From the NCBI RefSeq assembly GCF_020177335.1, contig NZ_JAIVMG010000003.1, positions 310,001-374,000 of the forward strand: a stretch of DNA of 64,000 nt, written 5' to 3'. This document shows, piece after piece, positions 54,534-63,926 of the stretch. The notes beneath the pieces were generated by a model, which was given only the letters and a program-made list of their open reading frames with translations, was not told the DNA's origin and did not search any database. The stretch comes from Stappia indica (GTDB lineage Bacteria; Pseudomonadota; Alphaproteobacteria; Rhizobiales; Stappiaceae). Made by a program: the position numbers and the translations under genes. How positions within the stretch are numbered: the stretch's first letter is position 1; every line of letters begins with the position of its first letter.

Positions 54534-55073
54534 TCAGCCGTTGGCGGCGCTCTTGTCGCGGCGACGGTCGCTGGCCGGCTGGTAGGCAACGCGGCAATGG
54601 TAGGCGCAATAGGGCACGCCCGGGTTCGACGGGTGGCCGCAGAAGTAAAAGTCTTCCTTGGTCGGATCACCGATCGGCCATTTGCAGGTGCGCTCGGTCA
54701 GGGTGAGGATCGTCGCCCGCTTGGCGATCGGCACCAGCTCGGCGACCGGCTGTGCCTTGGGCTCGGGCGCTGCAGCCGGCACGGCCTCCGCCTTGAGCGC
54801 GGTGGCGCCGATGCTCTGCGGCGCGCTCGGCGTCGGTGCGCTGGGGGCCTCTTCCACCGCCGTGTTGTCCTGGGTCGGGGCGCTCTTGGCGACCTTCCGG
54901 CTCTTCTGCGCGCTGGACGGCGCCTTGGCGCGCCCGGACAGGCCAAGCCGGTGCACCTTGCCGATGACGGCGTTGCGCGTGACGCCCCCCAGCTCTGCCG
55001 CGATCTGGCTTGCGCTCAGCCCGTCGGACCAGAGTTTCTTCAGAAGGTCGACACGTTCGCTTGTCCAGGACAT
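54534..55073 (-). CDS. gcrA: Cell-cycle regulator GcrA
   Basis: A 179-residue alphaproteobacterial transcription regulator that activates promoters carrying CcrM-methylated GANTC. The N-terminal HTH reads WTSERVDLLKKLWSDGLSA and AAELGGVTRNAVIGKVHRLG, the family hallmark. The middle is an Ala/Pro/Ser linker (about 50-120), and the C-terminal part has a Cys/His cluster TCKWPIGDPTKEDFYFCG and GVPYCAYHC. The length is usual. It is divergent from the argD operon. GANTC sites lie at 55186 and 55264 in the shared gap. Confidence 0.94.
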   Translation of the reverse strand: MSWTSERVDLLKKLWSDGLSASQIAAELGGVTRNAVIGKVHRLGLSGRAKAPSSAQKSRKVAKSAPTQDNTAVEEAPSAPTPSAPQSIGATALKAEAVPAAAPEPKAQPVAELVPIAKRATILTLTERTCKWPIGDPTKEDFYFCGHPSNPGVPYCAYHCRVAYQPASDRRRDKSAANG

Positions 55074-55349
55074 GCGGAAACTCCGTCTTGGTTCGGACCG
55101 GCTCGGGACACGGAGGTTTGGTTAATACTTCGTTTATGACGCACCATCAGCGCGCCGCCCTCTTGCCGGATTTTGAGGCTTGTGCGAGTCTTATCTACGA
55201 GATGTCGTATTTGACTGATCAGACGCTACAATATGACGGGTTTCCTTCGCAAGCGAACCGGGCGATTCACCTGGGGATTGCTCCAGTTTTCCCCAAAAAA
55301 CCGCCTTTTTGGGCAGGGGGAGGGCAATTGGGCCGCAGCGCCAATATGA

Positions 55350-55380
55350 TTGACACCTGCGCCATGCCAAGGTGTATAAC
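55350..55380 (+). promoter_or_regulatory. argD-operon promoter with an inverted repeat in a 19-bp spacer
   Basis: TTGACA (55350-55355) and TATAAC (55375-55380) are good -35 and -10 hexamers but are 19 bp apart. An inverted repeat ACACCT / AGGTGT (55353-55358 with 55370-55375, 11-bp gap) overlaps both edges of the spacer. That arrangement suggests either a repressor operator or an activator that bends the long spacer, as MerR proteins do. Start would be at about 55387. Confidence 0.5.
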
Positions 55381-55386
55381 GTCGAG

Positions 55387-55674
55387 GAAACATCCGTGCC
55401 GCCTCATTCGGGCGGCATAGTGTTTTTCGGGCCGGATTTTCACCTCCGGCCGGTGGGCCGGAAACGCCTTGCCGAGGTGGTGAAAAAGATGGACCGGGAC
55501 GTGCCGCGAAAGGTGTCGGTGCCCCCGCGAACCGGGGATCCGACACCGCCAGGAACCGCTTGCGGCGGCGGTAAATTCACAAAGAGGCGAGCAACGGAAC
55601 CGGAAAGAGCCGGGGCCGGGGTGTTGGCCGTGGCGGACCCGGACGGGCCGCCGGACGATTGGAGCGAGAAGGAC
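55387..55674 (+). promoter_or_regulatory. Structured ~290-nt leader upstream of argD
   Basis: Three GC-rich hairpins follow the promoter: GCCGCC / GGCGGC (55398-55416), followed shortly by TTTTT at 55422-55426 (terminator-like); GGCCGGA / TCCGGCC (55430-55451), which competes with CCGGCC / GGCCGG just downstream; and GGTGTCGG / CCGACACC (55512-55547) with an inner CCCC / GGGG helix across a 2x2 internal loop. An open frame runs through the leader into argD, but its amino acids have no ArgD similarity and several hairpins would be hard to explain as coding. Could be an attenuator or a riboswitch-like element; no known consensus was recognised. Confidence 0.45.
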
Positions 55675-56874
55675 ATGGTGGGCTCATCCCTCTATCAAAC
55701 CTATGCGCGCGCGGACCTGGCGTTCGAACGCGGCGACGGGGTCTGGTTGGAGACGGCCGACGGACGACGCTTTCTCGACTGTGCCGGCGGCATTGCCGTC
55801 AATTCGCTGGGCCATTCCCATCCGGCGCTGGTCGCCGCGCTGACGGAACAGGCCGGCAAGCTGTGGCATGTCTCCAACATCTACACCATTCCCGGCCAGC
55901 AGACCTTCGCTGACAAGTTGACGGCGGCGACCTTCGCCGACCAGGTGTTCGTCACCAACTCCGGTGCCGAGGCGCTGGAGTGCGCGATCAAGACCGCGCG
56001 CCGCTATTTCTACGCCAAGGGCGAGCCGGAGCGGGTGGAGATCATCACCTTCGAGGGCGCGTTCCATGGGCGGACCCTTGCGACCATCGCCGCCGGTGGC
56101 CAGGAAAAGTATCTTGAGGGCTTCGGCCCCAAGGCGCCGGGCTTCGTCCAGGTGCCGTTCGACGACAATGCGGCGGTGAAGTCGGCGATCTCAGACCGGA
56201 CCGCCGCCGTGCTGGTCGAGCCGGTGCAGGGTGAGGGCGGCATTCGCCAGATCCCGACCGAGCATCTGCGCGAGCTGCGCCAGATCTGCGATGACAACGG
56301 CATCCTTCTGATCCTCGACGAGGTGCAGACGGGCGTCGGCCGGACCGGCAAGCTGTTCGCTCATGAATGGGCCGGCATCACTCCGGATATCATGGCGATC
56401 GCCAAGGGCATCGGCGGCGGCTTCCCGATCGGCGCCTGCCTGGCGACCGAGGAAGTCGGCTCGGCTATGGTCGCCGGCACCCATGGCACCACCTATGGCG
56501 GCAACCCGCTGGCCATGGCGGTCGGCAATGCGGTGCTCGATGTGGTGCTTGAGGAGGGTTTCCTTGAGGGGGTCCAGCGCAAGGGGCTGGTGTTCAAGCA
56601 GAAGCTCGCCGGTCTCATCGACCGGCACCCGACGGTTTTCGAGGAGCTGCGCGGCAAGGGGCTGATGCTCGGCCTGAAATGCCGGGTGACCAACACCGAC
56701 CTTCTGGCGCATATGCGTGCGGCGGGCGTGCTGTCGGTTGGCGCTGGCGAAAACGTGCTGCGGATCATGCCGCCGCTGATCATCAGCGAGGAAGAGATCG
56801 AGGAAGCGGTGGACCGGATCGAACAGGCGGCGACCGCGATGGAGACCGAGACCGCGAAAGGGGCGGCCGAATAA
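55675..56874 (+). CDS. argD: Acetylornithine/succinyldiaminopimelate aminotransferase
   Basis: A 399-residue PLP-dependent class III aminotransferase acting in arginine (N-acetylornithine) and probably lysine synthesis. [69 protein letters not shown] and the PLP lysine in [15 protein letters not shown] are the key motifs; [17 protein letters not shown] follows. ATG 55675 starts at the family's usual point ([18 protein letters not shown]). The stop overlaps the argF start (TAATG). Confidence 0.95.
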   Translation: MVGSSLYQTYARADLAFERGDGVWLETADGRRFLDCAGGIAVNSLGHSHPALVAALTEQAGKLWHVSNIYTIPGQQTFADKLTAATFADQVFVTNSGAEALECAIKTARRYFYAKGEPERVEIITFEGAFHGRTLATIAAGGQEKYLEGFGPKAPGFVQVPFDDNAAVKSAISDRTAAVLVEPVQGEGGIRQIPTEHLRELRQICDDNGILLILDEVQTGVGRTGKLFAHEWAGITPDIMAIAKGIGGGFPIGACLATEEVGSAMVAGTHGTTYGGNPLAMAVGNAVLDVVLEEGFLEGVQRKGLVFKQKLAGLIDRHPTVFEELRGKGLMLGLKCRVTNTDLLAHMRAAGVLSVGAGENVLRIMPPLIISEEEIEEAVDRIEQAATAMETETAKGAAE

Positions 56875-57809
56875 TGAATGCTCAGCCACGTCACTTTCTT
56901 GACCTGACCGATGTCGACACCGAGGAACTGCGGTTCATCCTGGACGGCAGCCGCCGCCTCAAGGAGGCGCGCGGACCGGTGCGTATCAATGGCGGCGGGC
57001 CGCTGGCCGGCCGCGTCCTTGCCATGGTGTTCGAGCAGCCCTCGACCCGGACCCGCATCTCCTTCGATGTGGGCATGCGGGAACTGGGCGGCGAGACATT
57101 GATGCTGACCGGCGCGGAAATGCAGCTTGGCCGCGGCGAGACCATCGCCGACACCGCCCGGGTGCTGTCCCGCTTCGTCGATGCGATCATGATCCGGATT
57201 CTTGACCATGACGCCTTGCACGAGCTGGCGGAATACGCCACCGTACCGGTGATCAACGGCCTGACCAAGCGCACCCATCCGTGCCAGATCATGGCCGATG
57301 TGCTGACCTTCGAGGAAAAGCGCGGCAGCATCGCCGGCCGCTCGGTGGCCTGGACCGGCGACAGCAACAATGTGCTGGCCTCCTGGGTCCATGCGGCGGA
57401 AAAGCTGGACTTCGAGTTGCGGATCGCGACGCCGAAGGAGCTGGCGCCGCCGCCGGAGCTGATTGCGCACGCCCGGGACGCGGGTGCCGAGATCCGCGTC
57501 ACCGACGATCCCTTCGAGGCGGTCAAGGGCGTGGATTGCGTCATCACCGATTGCTGGCTGTCGATGGGCGATGAGGAAGGTGGCGACCGCCACAACCTCC
57601 TGAGCCCCTATCAGGTCAACAGCCGGCTGATGGCCGAGGCCGACCCGCAGGCCCTGTTCATGCATTGCCTTCCCGCCCATCGCGGCGAGGAGGTGACGAC
57701 CGAGGTGATGGACGGGCCGCAGTCGGTGGTGTTCGACGAGGCGGAAAACCGGCTGCACGCGCAAAAGGGTATTCTCGCCTGGTGTTTTGGAGCCTTGCAG
57801 GGCGCATGA
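56874..57809 (+). CDS. argF: Ornithine carbamoyltransferase
   Basis: A 311-residue enzyme forming citrulline from ornithine and carbamoyl phosphate. The carbamoyl-phosphate motif [32 protein letters not shown], the ornithine-side DCWLSMGDE and the [15 protein letters not shown] motif with its catalytic Cys are present. It is translationally coupled to argD and hslO. DxxSMG is of the OTC type (not aspartate carbamoyltransferase). Confidence 0.96.
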   Translation: MNAQPRHFLDLTDVDTEELRFILDGSRRLKEARGPVRINGGGPLAGRVLAMVFEQPSTRTRISFDVGMRELGGETLMLTGAEMQLGRGETIADTARVLSRFVDAIMIRILDHDALHELAEYATVPVINGLTKRTHPCQIMADVLTFEEKRGSIAGRSVAWTGDSNNVLASWVHAAEKLDFELRIATPKELAPPPELIAHARDAGAEIRVTDDPFEAVKGVDCVITDCWLSMGDEEGGDRHNLLSPYQVNSRLMAEADPQALFMHCLPAHRGEEVTTEVMDGPQSVVFDEAENRLHAQKGILAWCFGALQGA

Positions 57810-58819
57810 CGGTACAGGATGAATTGCAGCGGCTCGGCGTCTCCCCCGCCGGGCGGGACGCGGTTCTGCCTTTCGCGGTGGAGCCGCTCGACGTGCGCGG
57901 CCGGGCGGTGTTCCTCGGGCCGATGCTCGACGCCATTCTCGACCGGCACCAGTATCCGGTGTCGGTCTCCCGTCTGGTCGCCGAGGCGGCGGCACTGGTG
58001 TGCCTGCTTGGCACCTCGCTGAAATTCGACGGCCGCTTTACCTTGCAGACCACCTCCGACGGGCCGGTTTCCATGCTGGTGGTCGATTTCGACACGCCGG
58101 ACGGCCTGCGCGCCTGTGCCGAGTTCGACGCCGAGGCGGTGGCCGCGGCGGAGGCACGCGGCGAGGCCGATGCGGTGGCGCTTCTGGGGCGGGGCCATTT
58201 GGCCATGACCGTCGATCAGGGCGCGAACATGAACCGCTATCAGGGGATCGTCGCGCTCGACGGCCATTCGCTGGAAGAGGTCGCGCATCAGTACTTCGCC
58301 CAGTCGGAGCAGATCCCGACCATCGTTCGTCTGGCGGTGGGCGAGATGCTCGATCGCCGCGAGGGCGACAGCCCGCGCCATTCCTGGCTGGCGGGCGGCA
58401 TTCTGGCGCAGTTCCTGCCCGAAGCGCCGGAGCGGATGCGCCAGCCGGACCTGCACCCCGGGGACGCGCCGGAAGGGGTGGAGCCGCACGAACTGGACGA
58501 GGATGACGCCTGGCTGGAGGCGCGTGCGCTGGTCGGCACCGTGCGCGACGACGAGCTCGGCGATCCGGAAATGACCGCCGAACGGCTGTTGTTCCGGCTG
58601 TTTCATGAGCGCGGCGTGCGCATTTTTACGCCGCAGCCGCTGACCGACCGCTGCCGCTGCTCCGATGCGCGCATTCGCAAGATGCTCGCCGGGTTCTCGG
58701 CGGATGATCTCGATCACATGACCGTGGATGGCCGCATCGAGGTCACCTGCCGGTTCTGCAACACCCGCTACGATTACGAGGCGGGCGAGATCGTGCCGGG
58801 TGGGTCCGGAACCGACTGA
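57806..58819 (+). CDS. hslO: Hsp33 redox-regulated chaperone
   Basis: A 337-residue holdase chaperone activated by oxidation. The C-terminal zinc-binding redox switch is [12 protein letters not shown] ... CRFCNTRY (CxC and CxxC). The core has [21 protein letters not shown] and [16 protein letters not shown]. The start overlaps the argF stop (ATGA), so the three genes form one operon, an arrangement familiar in rhizobia. A terminator at 58846-58885 ends it. Confidence 0.94.
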   Translation: MTVQDELQRLGVSPAGRDAVLPFAVEPLDVRGRAVFLGPMLDAILDRHQYPVSVSRLVAEAAALVCLLGTSLKFDGRFTLQTTSDGPVSMLVVDFDTPDGLRACAEFDAEAVAAAEARGEADAVALLGRGHLAMTVDQGANMNRYQGIVALDGHSLEEVAHQYFAQSEQIPTIVRLAVGEMLDRREGDSPRHSWLAGGILAQFLPEAPERMRQPDLHPGDAPEGVEPHELDEDDAWLEARALVGTVRDDELGDPEMTAERLLFRLFHERGVRIFTPQPLTDRCRCSDARIRKMLAGFSADDLDHMTVDGRIEVTCRFCNTRYDYEAGEIVPGGSGTD

Positions 58820-58845
58820 CCCGCCGCACGCACTGCCGATTTTCA

Positions 58846-58885
58846 GCCGCCGTCCGAGTGCCTTGCAAGGCGCTCGGGCGGCTTT
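58846..58885 (+). terminator. argD-argF-hslO operon terminator
   Basis: A long stem GCCGC(CGT)CCGAGTGCC / GGCGCTCGGGCGGC with loop TTGCAA, a 3-nt bulge and a G-T pair, then TTT. It lies 26 bp after the hslO stop. Confidence 0.7.
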
Positions 58886-58899
58886 CGTCTGTCATGTGC

Positions 58900-58950
58900 T
58901 GTGACAGGCGCTTCTCTTGCAACAAATTGATACAATATACCGGTTGCGCG
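58900..58950 (+). promoter_or_regulatory. AT-rich putative promoter/operator of the RND efflux operon
   Basis: An AT-rich patch in GC-rich DNA contains ATTGATACAAT (58928-58938), a short palindrome (ATTG-ATA-CAAT), whose right half includes a -10-like TACAAT. No good -35 is at 16-18 bp. It is the only promoter-like stretch between the hslO terminator and the efflux genes. A local repressor could bind the palindrome, but no regulator gene is adjacent. Confidence 0.35.
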
Positions 58951-59102
58951 CTGGCGGAGCCGCCCCAATAGTTCGCACGAACCAGACCCATGGCGGTGTC
59001 CTTGCGGACCGGCGCCCCCGCCGATCCGGATGGCCGTCGCCTGCGTAGGCATGCTGACGGTCCGGAGCCGACCGGGCGCGCGACGGCGTGAGAGAAGGGC
59101 GG

Positions 59103-60500
59103 ATGTTGAAGGCACTCGACGAAGTCACCAGGAAGACCGTTGGCGAGATTTCCTTTCGCCGGGATGCGCCACAGGGGCAGGGATCGGCCCTGCTCCTGGG
59201 CCGGATCCTGCTGCAGGCGGCGCTCGCCGGCGCGATCCTGTTCGGCGCCTATCAGGGCATGACCTATCTGATCCTCAGCAAGGACGAGGTGCCGACCCGG
59301 GCCGCCCGCGAGACCGTCTACACGGTCGAGACCATGCCGGTCGAAATCCGCGATCATACCCCGATCCTGCGCCTTTACGGTGAGGTGGTGGCTGCCCGCA
59401 CGGTCGATTTGCGCGTGCTCGTCGCCGGTGAGATCATTCGCGTCAACCCGGACCTGAAGGCCGGCGGCACGGTCGATGCGGGCGCCGAACTGATGGCCAT
59501 CGATCCGTTCGCCTATGAAGGGGCGATCACCGAGGCCCGGGCCAATCTCGCCGAGGCCCGCGCGCGGCTGGCGGAAAGCCGGGGCGGTGTCGCGGCGGAG
59601 ACCGCCAATGTGGAGCGGGCGCGCGAGCAGCTTGCCTTCGCCGAGCGCGATCTGGAACGCGCTTCCCAGCTTCTGTCCAGCGGTGCGGTGACCGAACGCA
59701 CGCTCGATGAACGCCGCCTGCTTGTCTCCCAGCGGGAGCAGGCGCTGGAACAGCGGCGCAATGCGCTTCTGGTCGAGGAGGCACGGGTGGCGCAGCAGGA
59801 AGCGGCCATCGACCGGCTCCAGTGGCGTCTGGCGGAAGCGGAGAAGAACCTGGCCGACACGGTGCTGAAGGCGCCGTTCGATGCGGTGGTGAGCGCGGAA
59901 ACCGCCGCCGCCGGCCGCCTCGTCAACGTCAATGATGTGGTGGCGACGCTCTATGACCGCGATGCGCTGGAAGTGCGCCTGACCCTGTCCGACAATCAAT
60001 ATGGGCGGATCCTGTCCGACGGCGGCAAGGTGATCGGCCGCCCGGTCGAGGTGCTCTGGTATATCGGCGGCGAGCCGGTTCGCTACACCGGCGAGATCGT
60101 CCGTCTCGGTGCGGAAGTGGCGCTGGCGCGCGGCGGCGTCGATGTCTATGCCCGGGTCGCGGTCGCGCCGGAGCAGATCGCACTGCGCCCCGGCGCCTTC
60201 GTCGAGATCCGCCTGGCCGATCGGACCTATCCCGGTACGGCGCGAATCCCCGAAGGGGCGCTTTACGGCACCGATCACGTCTATGTAGTGGTGGAGGGAC
60301 GTACGGTGCGCCGTGCGGTGCGTCCGCTCGCTTTCGATGGCACCGACCTGATCGTGGAAGGCGAGCTTGCCGATGGCGATACGCTGGTCGCCACGCGCCT
60401 TGATGAGGCCGGCGAGGGGGTCAAGGTGACCGACCCGGCCCGGCCCGAGGTGGCTTCCGGCAAGGCCGCAGGTACGGCACCGGCGGCGAAGGGACAATAG
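59103..60500 (+). CDS. RND efflux periplasmic adaptor (membrane fusion protein)
   Basis: A 465-residue adaptor that links the RND pump to an outer-membrane channel. Residues about 34-56 form an inner-membrane anchor (LQAALAGAILFGAYQGMTYL). A lipoyl/barrel-sandwich domain (LVAGEIIRVNPDLKAGGTVD), a long coiled-coil hairpin (about 130-245, e.g. NVERAREQLAFAERDLERA) and beta-barrel and membrane-proximal domains (LVNVNDVVATLYDRDAL, ALRPGAFVEIRLADR) follow in the usual order. ATG 59103 has GAGAAGG upstream; a GTG at 59088 is an alternative. The pump gene starts 2 bp after its stop. Confidence 0.93.
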   Translation: MLKALDEVTRKTVGEISFRRDAPQGQGSALLLGRILLQAALAGAILFGAYQGMTYLILSKDEVPTRAARETVYTVETMPVEIRDHTPILRLYGEVVAARTVDLRVLVAGEIIRVNPDLKAGGTVDAGAELMAIDPFAYEGAITEARANLAEARARLAESRGGVAAETANVERAREQLAFAERDLERASQLLSSGAVTERTLDERRLLVSQREQALEQRRNALLVEEARVAQQEAAIDRLQWRLAEAEKNLADTVLKAPFDAVVSAETAAAGRLVNVNDVVATLYDRDALEVRLTLSDNQYGRILSDGGKVIGRPVEVLWYIGGEPVRYTGEIVRLGAEVALARGGVDVYARVAVAPEQIALRPGAFVEIRLADRTYPGTARIPEGALYGTDHVYVVVEGRTVRRAVRPLAFDGTDLIVEGELADGDTLVATRLDEAGEGVKVTDPARPEVASGKAAGTAPAAKGQ

Positions 60501-60502
60501 CC

Positions 60503-63500
60503 ATGCGCACGCCGGACTTCGTTCCTCGCAGCTGGATCGGTCATTTCCTGCGGCATCCCAACGCGGCCAATCTGGTGATGGCGCTGATGATCCTGTTCGG
60601 GGTGTTCGGGCTGGCCAAGCTCAACACCGAGTTCTTCCCGCAGATCGTCGTCAACAACATCAATATCTCCGTGTCCTGGCCGGGGGCGAGCGCGGAGGAT
60701 GTGGAGAAGAACATCCTCCAGGCGATCGAGCCGGAGCTGCGGTTCATCGACAATGTCGATGAGATGATCTCCTACGCCCGGGAGGGCACGGCGACGATCC
60801 GCCTTGAATTCCTCGAAGGTGCCGACATGCAGAAGGCGCTGTCGGATGTGGATCAGGCCATCGCCGGGGTGACCACCCTGCCGGAGGACAGCGAAACCCC
60901 GACGGTCTCCCTGTCGAACTGGTTCGACCGGGTGGCGCGGGTCGCCCTGCGCGGTCCGTTCTCCGAGGATGCGCTGAAGAGCTACGCGCGCGGTATCCGC
61001 GACGATCTGATCGAGCGCGGCATCGACAAGGTGACCTTCTCCGGCTTCCGGGACACCGAATACGTGGTGCGCCTGCCGGAGCGGGAGCTGCGGCGCCTCG
61101 ACATGACCATCGCCGATGTGTCGCAAAAGGTCGCCGAGAACACCCGCGATCTTCCCTCCGGCGATCTGAGCGGCGGGGTCGAACGGCAGATCCGCGCGGT
61201 GGCCGACACCACCTCGCCGGCGGCCATCGGCCGGATTACGGTCAAGTCCTTCCCCACCGGCGAGAAGGTGCAACTGCAGGACGTCGCCCGCGTCACCAAG
61301 GAGTTCGATGACGATCAGGTGATCGGCTATTCCGACGGCGTGCGCGCGGTGGAACTGACCGTGCAGCGCTCGGCCAAGGCCGACCAGCTCAAGGTCAACC
61401 GCATCCTTGACGAATATCTGACCGAAATCGCCCCGCAGCTGCCCCGCTCGCTGGAGCTGGTGAAATACGAGGTGCGCGCGGATTCGCTCAATCAGCGGAT
61501 CATGATCCTGATCGAGAATGGCCTGTCCGGGCTGGTGATCGTCGTGATCGTGCTGTTCGCCTTCCTCAACGCCCGCATTGCCCTTTGGGTTGCCGCCGGC
61601 ATTCCGGTGGCGATCCTGGCCACCATCGGCATCATGTGGGTGTCGGGTCAGACCATCAACATGATCTCGCTGTTCGCCCTGATCATGACCCTTGGCGTCA
61701 TCGTCGATGATGCCATCGTTGTCGGCGAGCACACCGCGACCCGCTTTTCCATGGGCGATGGCCCGTATCAGGCGGCCGAGGAGGGGGCTGGGCGGATGCT
61801 CTGGCCGATCGTCGCCGCCAGCACCACCACCATCGCCGCCTTCCTGCCGATCATGCTGATCCAGGACACCATCGGCCAGATCATGGGCGCGCTGCCGCTG
61901 GTGGTGGTCGCGGTGGTGATCGCCAGCATCGTCGAATGCTTCTGGGTGCTGCCGGGGCATCTGGCCCATTCCCTGTCGCGCGCGCCGTCCTGGAGCTGGT
62001 GGCGGGTGGTGCTTCTGGCCGGCATGCCGGCGCTGTTCGTCATCGCGCTGGCGGGACGGGCCGATATCAGCGTGCCGCCCTGGCTCGACTGGCTCGCAGT
62101 GCCGGCGCGCGAGGGGCGGGCGTTCTTCGGCGTGGTGTTGTTCGATGCGGTGGTGCTGGTGCTGGCCTTCGTCGTCGCGGCGGCGCTGGAGTTCCTGTTC
62201 CTGGTGCTGCGGCGCATGCGCCAGCGCAGCCCCTTCGACGAACAGCCGGGCTGGTTCCGGCGCTCCTTCGATGCCGGTTTCGGCTGGGTCCGCGACGTGC
62301 CGTTCCGGGCCATCCTCCGGCTTGCCTATACCTGGCGCTATGTGACGATCGCCGTGGCGGTCGCCACCTTGCTGCTCGCCGTCGGCATGGTGCGGGGCGA
62401 CCGGGTCGGCTTCCGCTTCTTCCCCTCGCCTGAGGCGGAGAACATCCGCGCCACCGTCGATTTCAGCGCCGGCATTTCGCTGGCCGACTCCGAGGCTGCC
62501 CTGTTGCGGATCGAGGAAGCGCTGCGCGCGACCGAACGCCAGCTTGTCGGCGACAGCGGGCAGAAGCTGGTGGTCGCCTCCTACGCGACCCTTGGCCAGT
62601 CCGGGTTCAACCGGGGGCGCAACGTCGCCAGCATCGATGTGCAGCTGACGCCGTCCGAGGACCGGGACATCCGCACTGCCGACATCGTCAAGGCCTGGCG
62701 CAAGGCCTTGCCGGAAATCCCCCGGACCAAGCGGGTTGCCGTCTACGAGCGGCGCGGCGGGCCTCCCGGTCGTGATCTCGACATTCGCCTGAAGGGCGAG
62801 GATCCGGTGGCGCTGAAGGCGGCGGCGCTGGAAATGCAGGAGCTCCTGACCGGCTATCCCGGGGTCGATGGCGTCGCCGACGATTTCCCCTATGGCAAGC
62901 CGGAACTGGTGATTGCACTCAGTCCGCGCGGCGAGGCGCTGGGCTTCACCGTGGACAATGCCGCAAGGCAGATCCGCAGCGTGTTCGAGGGCAGCATTCC
63001 GCGCCGCTTCGCGCGCGGCGAAGAGGAGATCACCATCCGCGTGGCGCAGGAACTGATCGGCGATGGCGGGGGCGGGGCCTTGCGCGATCTGTCGTTGAAG
63101 GCGCCCGGCGGTGAATATGTGCCGCTGCTGGAGGTGGTGACGCTTTCCGAACGCCAGGGCTTTTCGGTGATCCAGCGGCGGGATGGGCGCATCACCGTCA
63201 GCGTGTCCGCCGAGGTCGATCCGGAGGTTTCCTCCAGCATCAAGATCATCGAGGATCTCAGCGACGGCAAGATCCAGGCGATCGCCGACCGCCATGGCGT
63301 CGATTTCCGCTTCTCCGGCCGCGAGGAGGAGCGCAAAGGCGCCTTCGGCGATCTGCAACTGGGCACGATTGCCGCGCTGGCGATGATCTATCTGATCCTG
63401 GCGGCGATCTTCGCCAGCTACTTCAAGCCACTGGCAGTCATGGCGATCATCCCCTTCGGCGCCGTCGGCACCATCGTCGGCCATTACCTGATGGGCTTCG

Positions 63501-63904
63501 ACCTGACGATCCTGAGCTATATCGGCTTGCTTGGCCTGTCCGGCATCCTGGTCAACAACTCGATCATCCTGGTCGCCCGTTTCGACGAACGCCGCAAGGA
63601 GGGCGAGAGCGTGGCCGAGGCGGCGGTCGCCTCCGGGCAGGACCGCCTGCGCGCGGTGCTTCTGACCTCGCTGACCACCATCGGTGGGTTGCTGCCGCTC
63701 TTGTTCGAGAAGAGCCTGCAGGCCCAGTTCCTGATGCCGATGACCATCACCATCGTTTTCGGCCTGTCGACCGCGACGGTTCTGGTGCTGGTGCTGGTGC
63801 CGGCGCTGATGGGGATCGGCGCCGATATCGCCAACCTGTTCCGCATCTCCCCGCCGGAAGACCGGGAGCCACCCGAGCCGATCCGCAACGTGCCGGCGGA
63901 ATAG
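60503..63904 (+). CDS. RND family efflux pump, inner-membrane subunit
   Basis: A 1133-residue proton-driven exporter. The start has NLVMALMILFGVFGLAKLNTEFFP; periplasmic VSWPGASAEDVEKNIL; TM4 MISLFALIMTLGVIVDDAIVVGEHT with the paired acidic residues VDDA of the proton relay; and the repeated C-terminal half with YIGLLGLSGILVNNSIILV. TM10-12 region ends with LVPALMGIG. Between TM6 and TM7 (about residues 492-605) two extra hydrophobic segments, WWRVVLLAGMPALFVIALAG and VVLFDAVVLVLAFVVAAALEF, are inserted. No substrate can be assigned. No outer-membrane channel gene follows. Confidence 0.92.
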   Translation: MRTPDFVPRSWIGHFLRHPNAANLVMALMILFGVFGLAKLNTEFFPQIVVNNINISVSWPGASAEDVEKNILQAIEPELRFIDNVDEMISYAREGTATIRLEFLEGADMQKALSDVDQAIAGVTTLPEDSETPTVSLSNWFDRVARVALRGPFSEDALKSYARGIRDDLIERGIDKVTFSGFRDTEYVVRLPERELRRLDMTIADVSQKVAENTRDLPSGDLSGGVERQIRAVADTTSPAAIGRITVKSFPTGEKVQLQDVARVTKEFDDDQVIGYSDGVRAVELTVQRSAKADQLKVNRILDEYLTEIAPQLPRSLELVKYEVRADSLNQRIMILIENGLSGLVIVVIVLFAFLNARIALWVAAGIPVAILATIGIMWVSGQTINMISLFALIMTLGVIVDDAIVVGEHTATRFSMGDGPYQAAEEGAGRMLWPIVAASTTTIAAFLPIMLIQDTIGQIMGALPLVVVAVVIASIVECFWVLPGHLAHSLSRAPSWSWWRVVLLAGMPALFVIALAGRADISVPPWLDWLAVPAREGRAFFGVVLFDAVVLVLAFVVAAALEFLFLVLRRMRQRSPFDEQPGWFRRSFDAGFGWVRDVPFRAILRLAYTWRYVTIAVAVATLLLAVGMVRGDRVGFRFFPSPEAENIRATVDFSAGISLADSEAALLRIEEALRATERQLVGDSGQKLVVASYATLGQSGFNRGRNVASIDVQLTPSEDRDIRTADIVKAWRKALPEIPRTKRVAVYERRGGPPGRDLDIRLKGEDPVALKAAALEMQELLTGYPGVDGVADDFPYGKPELVIALSPRGEALGFTVDNAARQIRSVFEGSIPRRFARGEEEITIRVAQELIGDGGGGALRDLSLKAPGGEYVPLLEVVTLSERQGFSVIQRRDGRITVSVSAEVDPEVSSSIKIIEDLSDGKIQAIADRHGVDFRFSGREEERKGAFGDLQLGTIAALAMIYLILAAIFASYFKPLAVMAIIPFGAVGTIVGHYLMGFDLTILSYIGLLGLSGILVNNSIILVARFDERRKEGESVAEAAVASGQDRLRAVLLTSLTTIGGLLPLLFEKSLQAQFLMPMTITIVFGLSTATVLVLVLVPALMGIGADIANLFRISPPEDREPPEPIRNVPAE

Positions 63905-63926
63905 ACCCGCCGGCCTTAGTGTCCGC

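Noticed and set aside
55372-55674. N-terminal extension of ArgD by about 100 residues
   Set aside because: The frame is open but has no ArgD similarity; the ATG at 55675 matches the family start, and the extension contains strong RNA hairpins and a promoter-like element at its beginning.
60281-63484. A very long open frame (about 1067 codons) on the minus strand opposite the RND pump
   Set aside because: It is rich in His, Asp, Gly, Arg and Gln with no motif, as expected from the antisense of a GC-rich gene; the plus-strand RND protein has clear family signatures.
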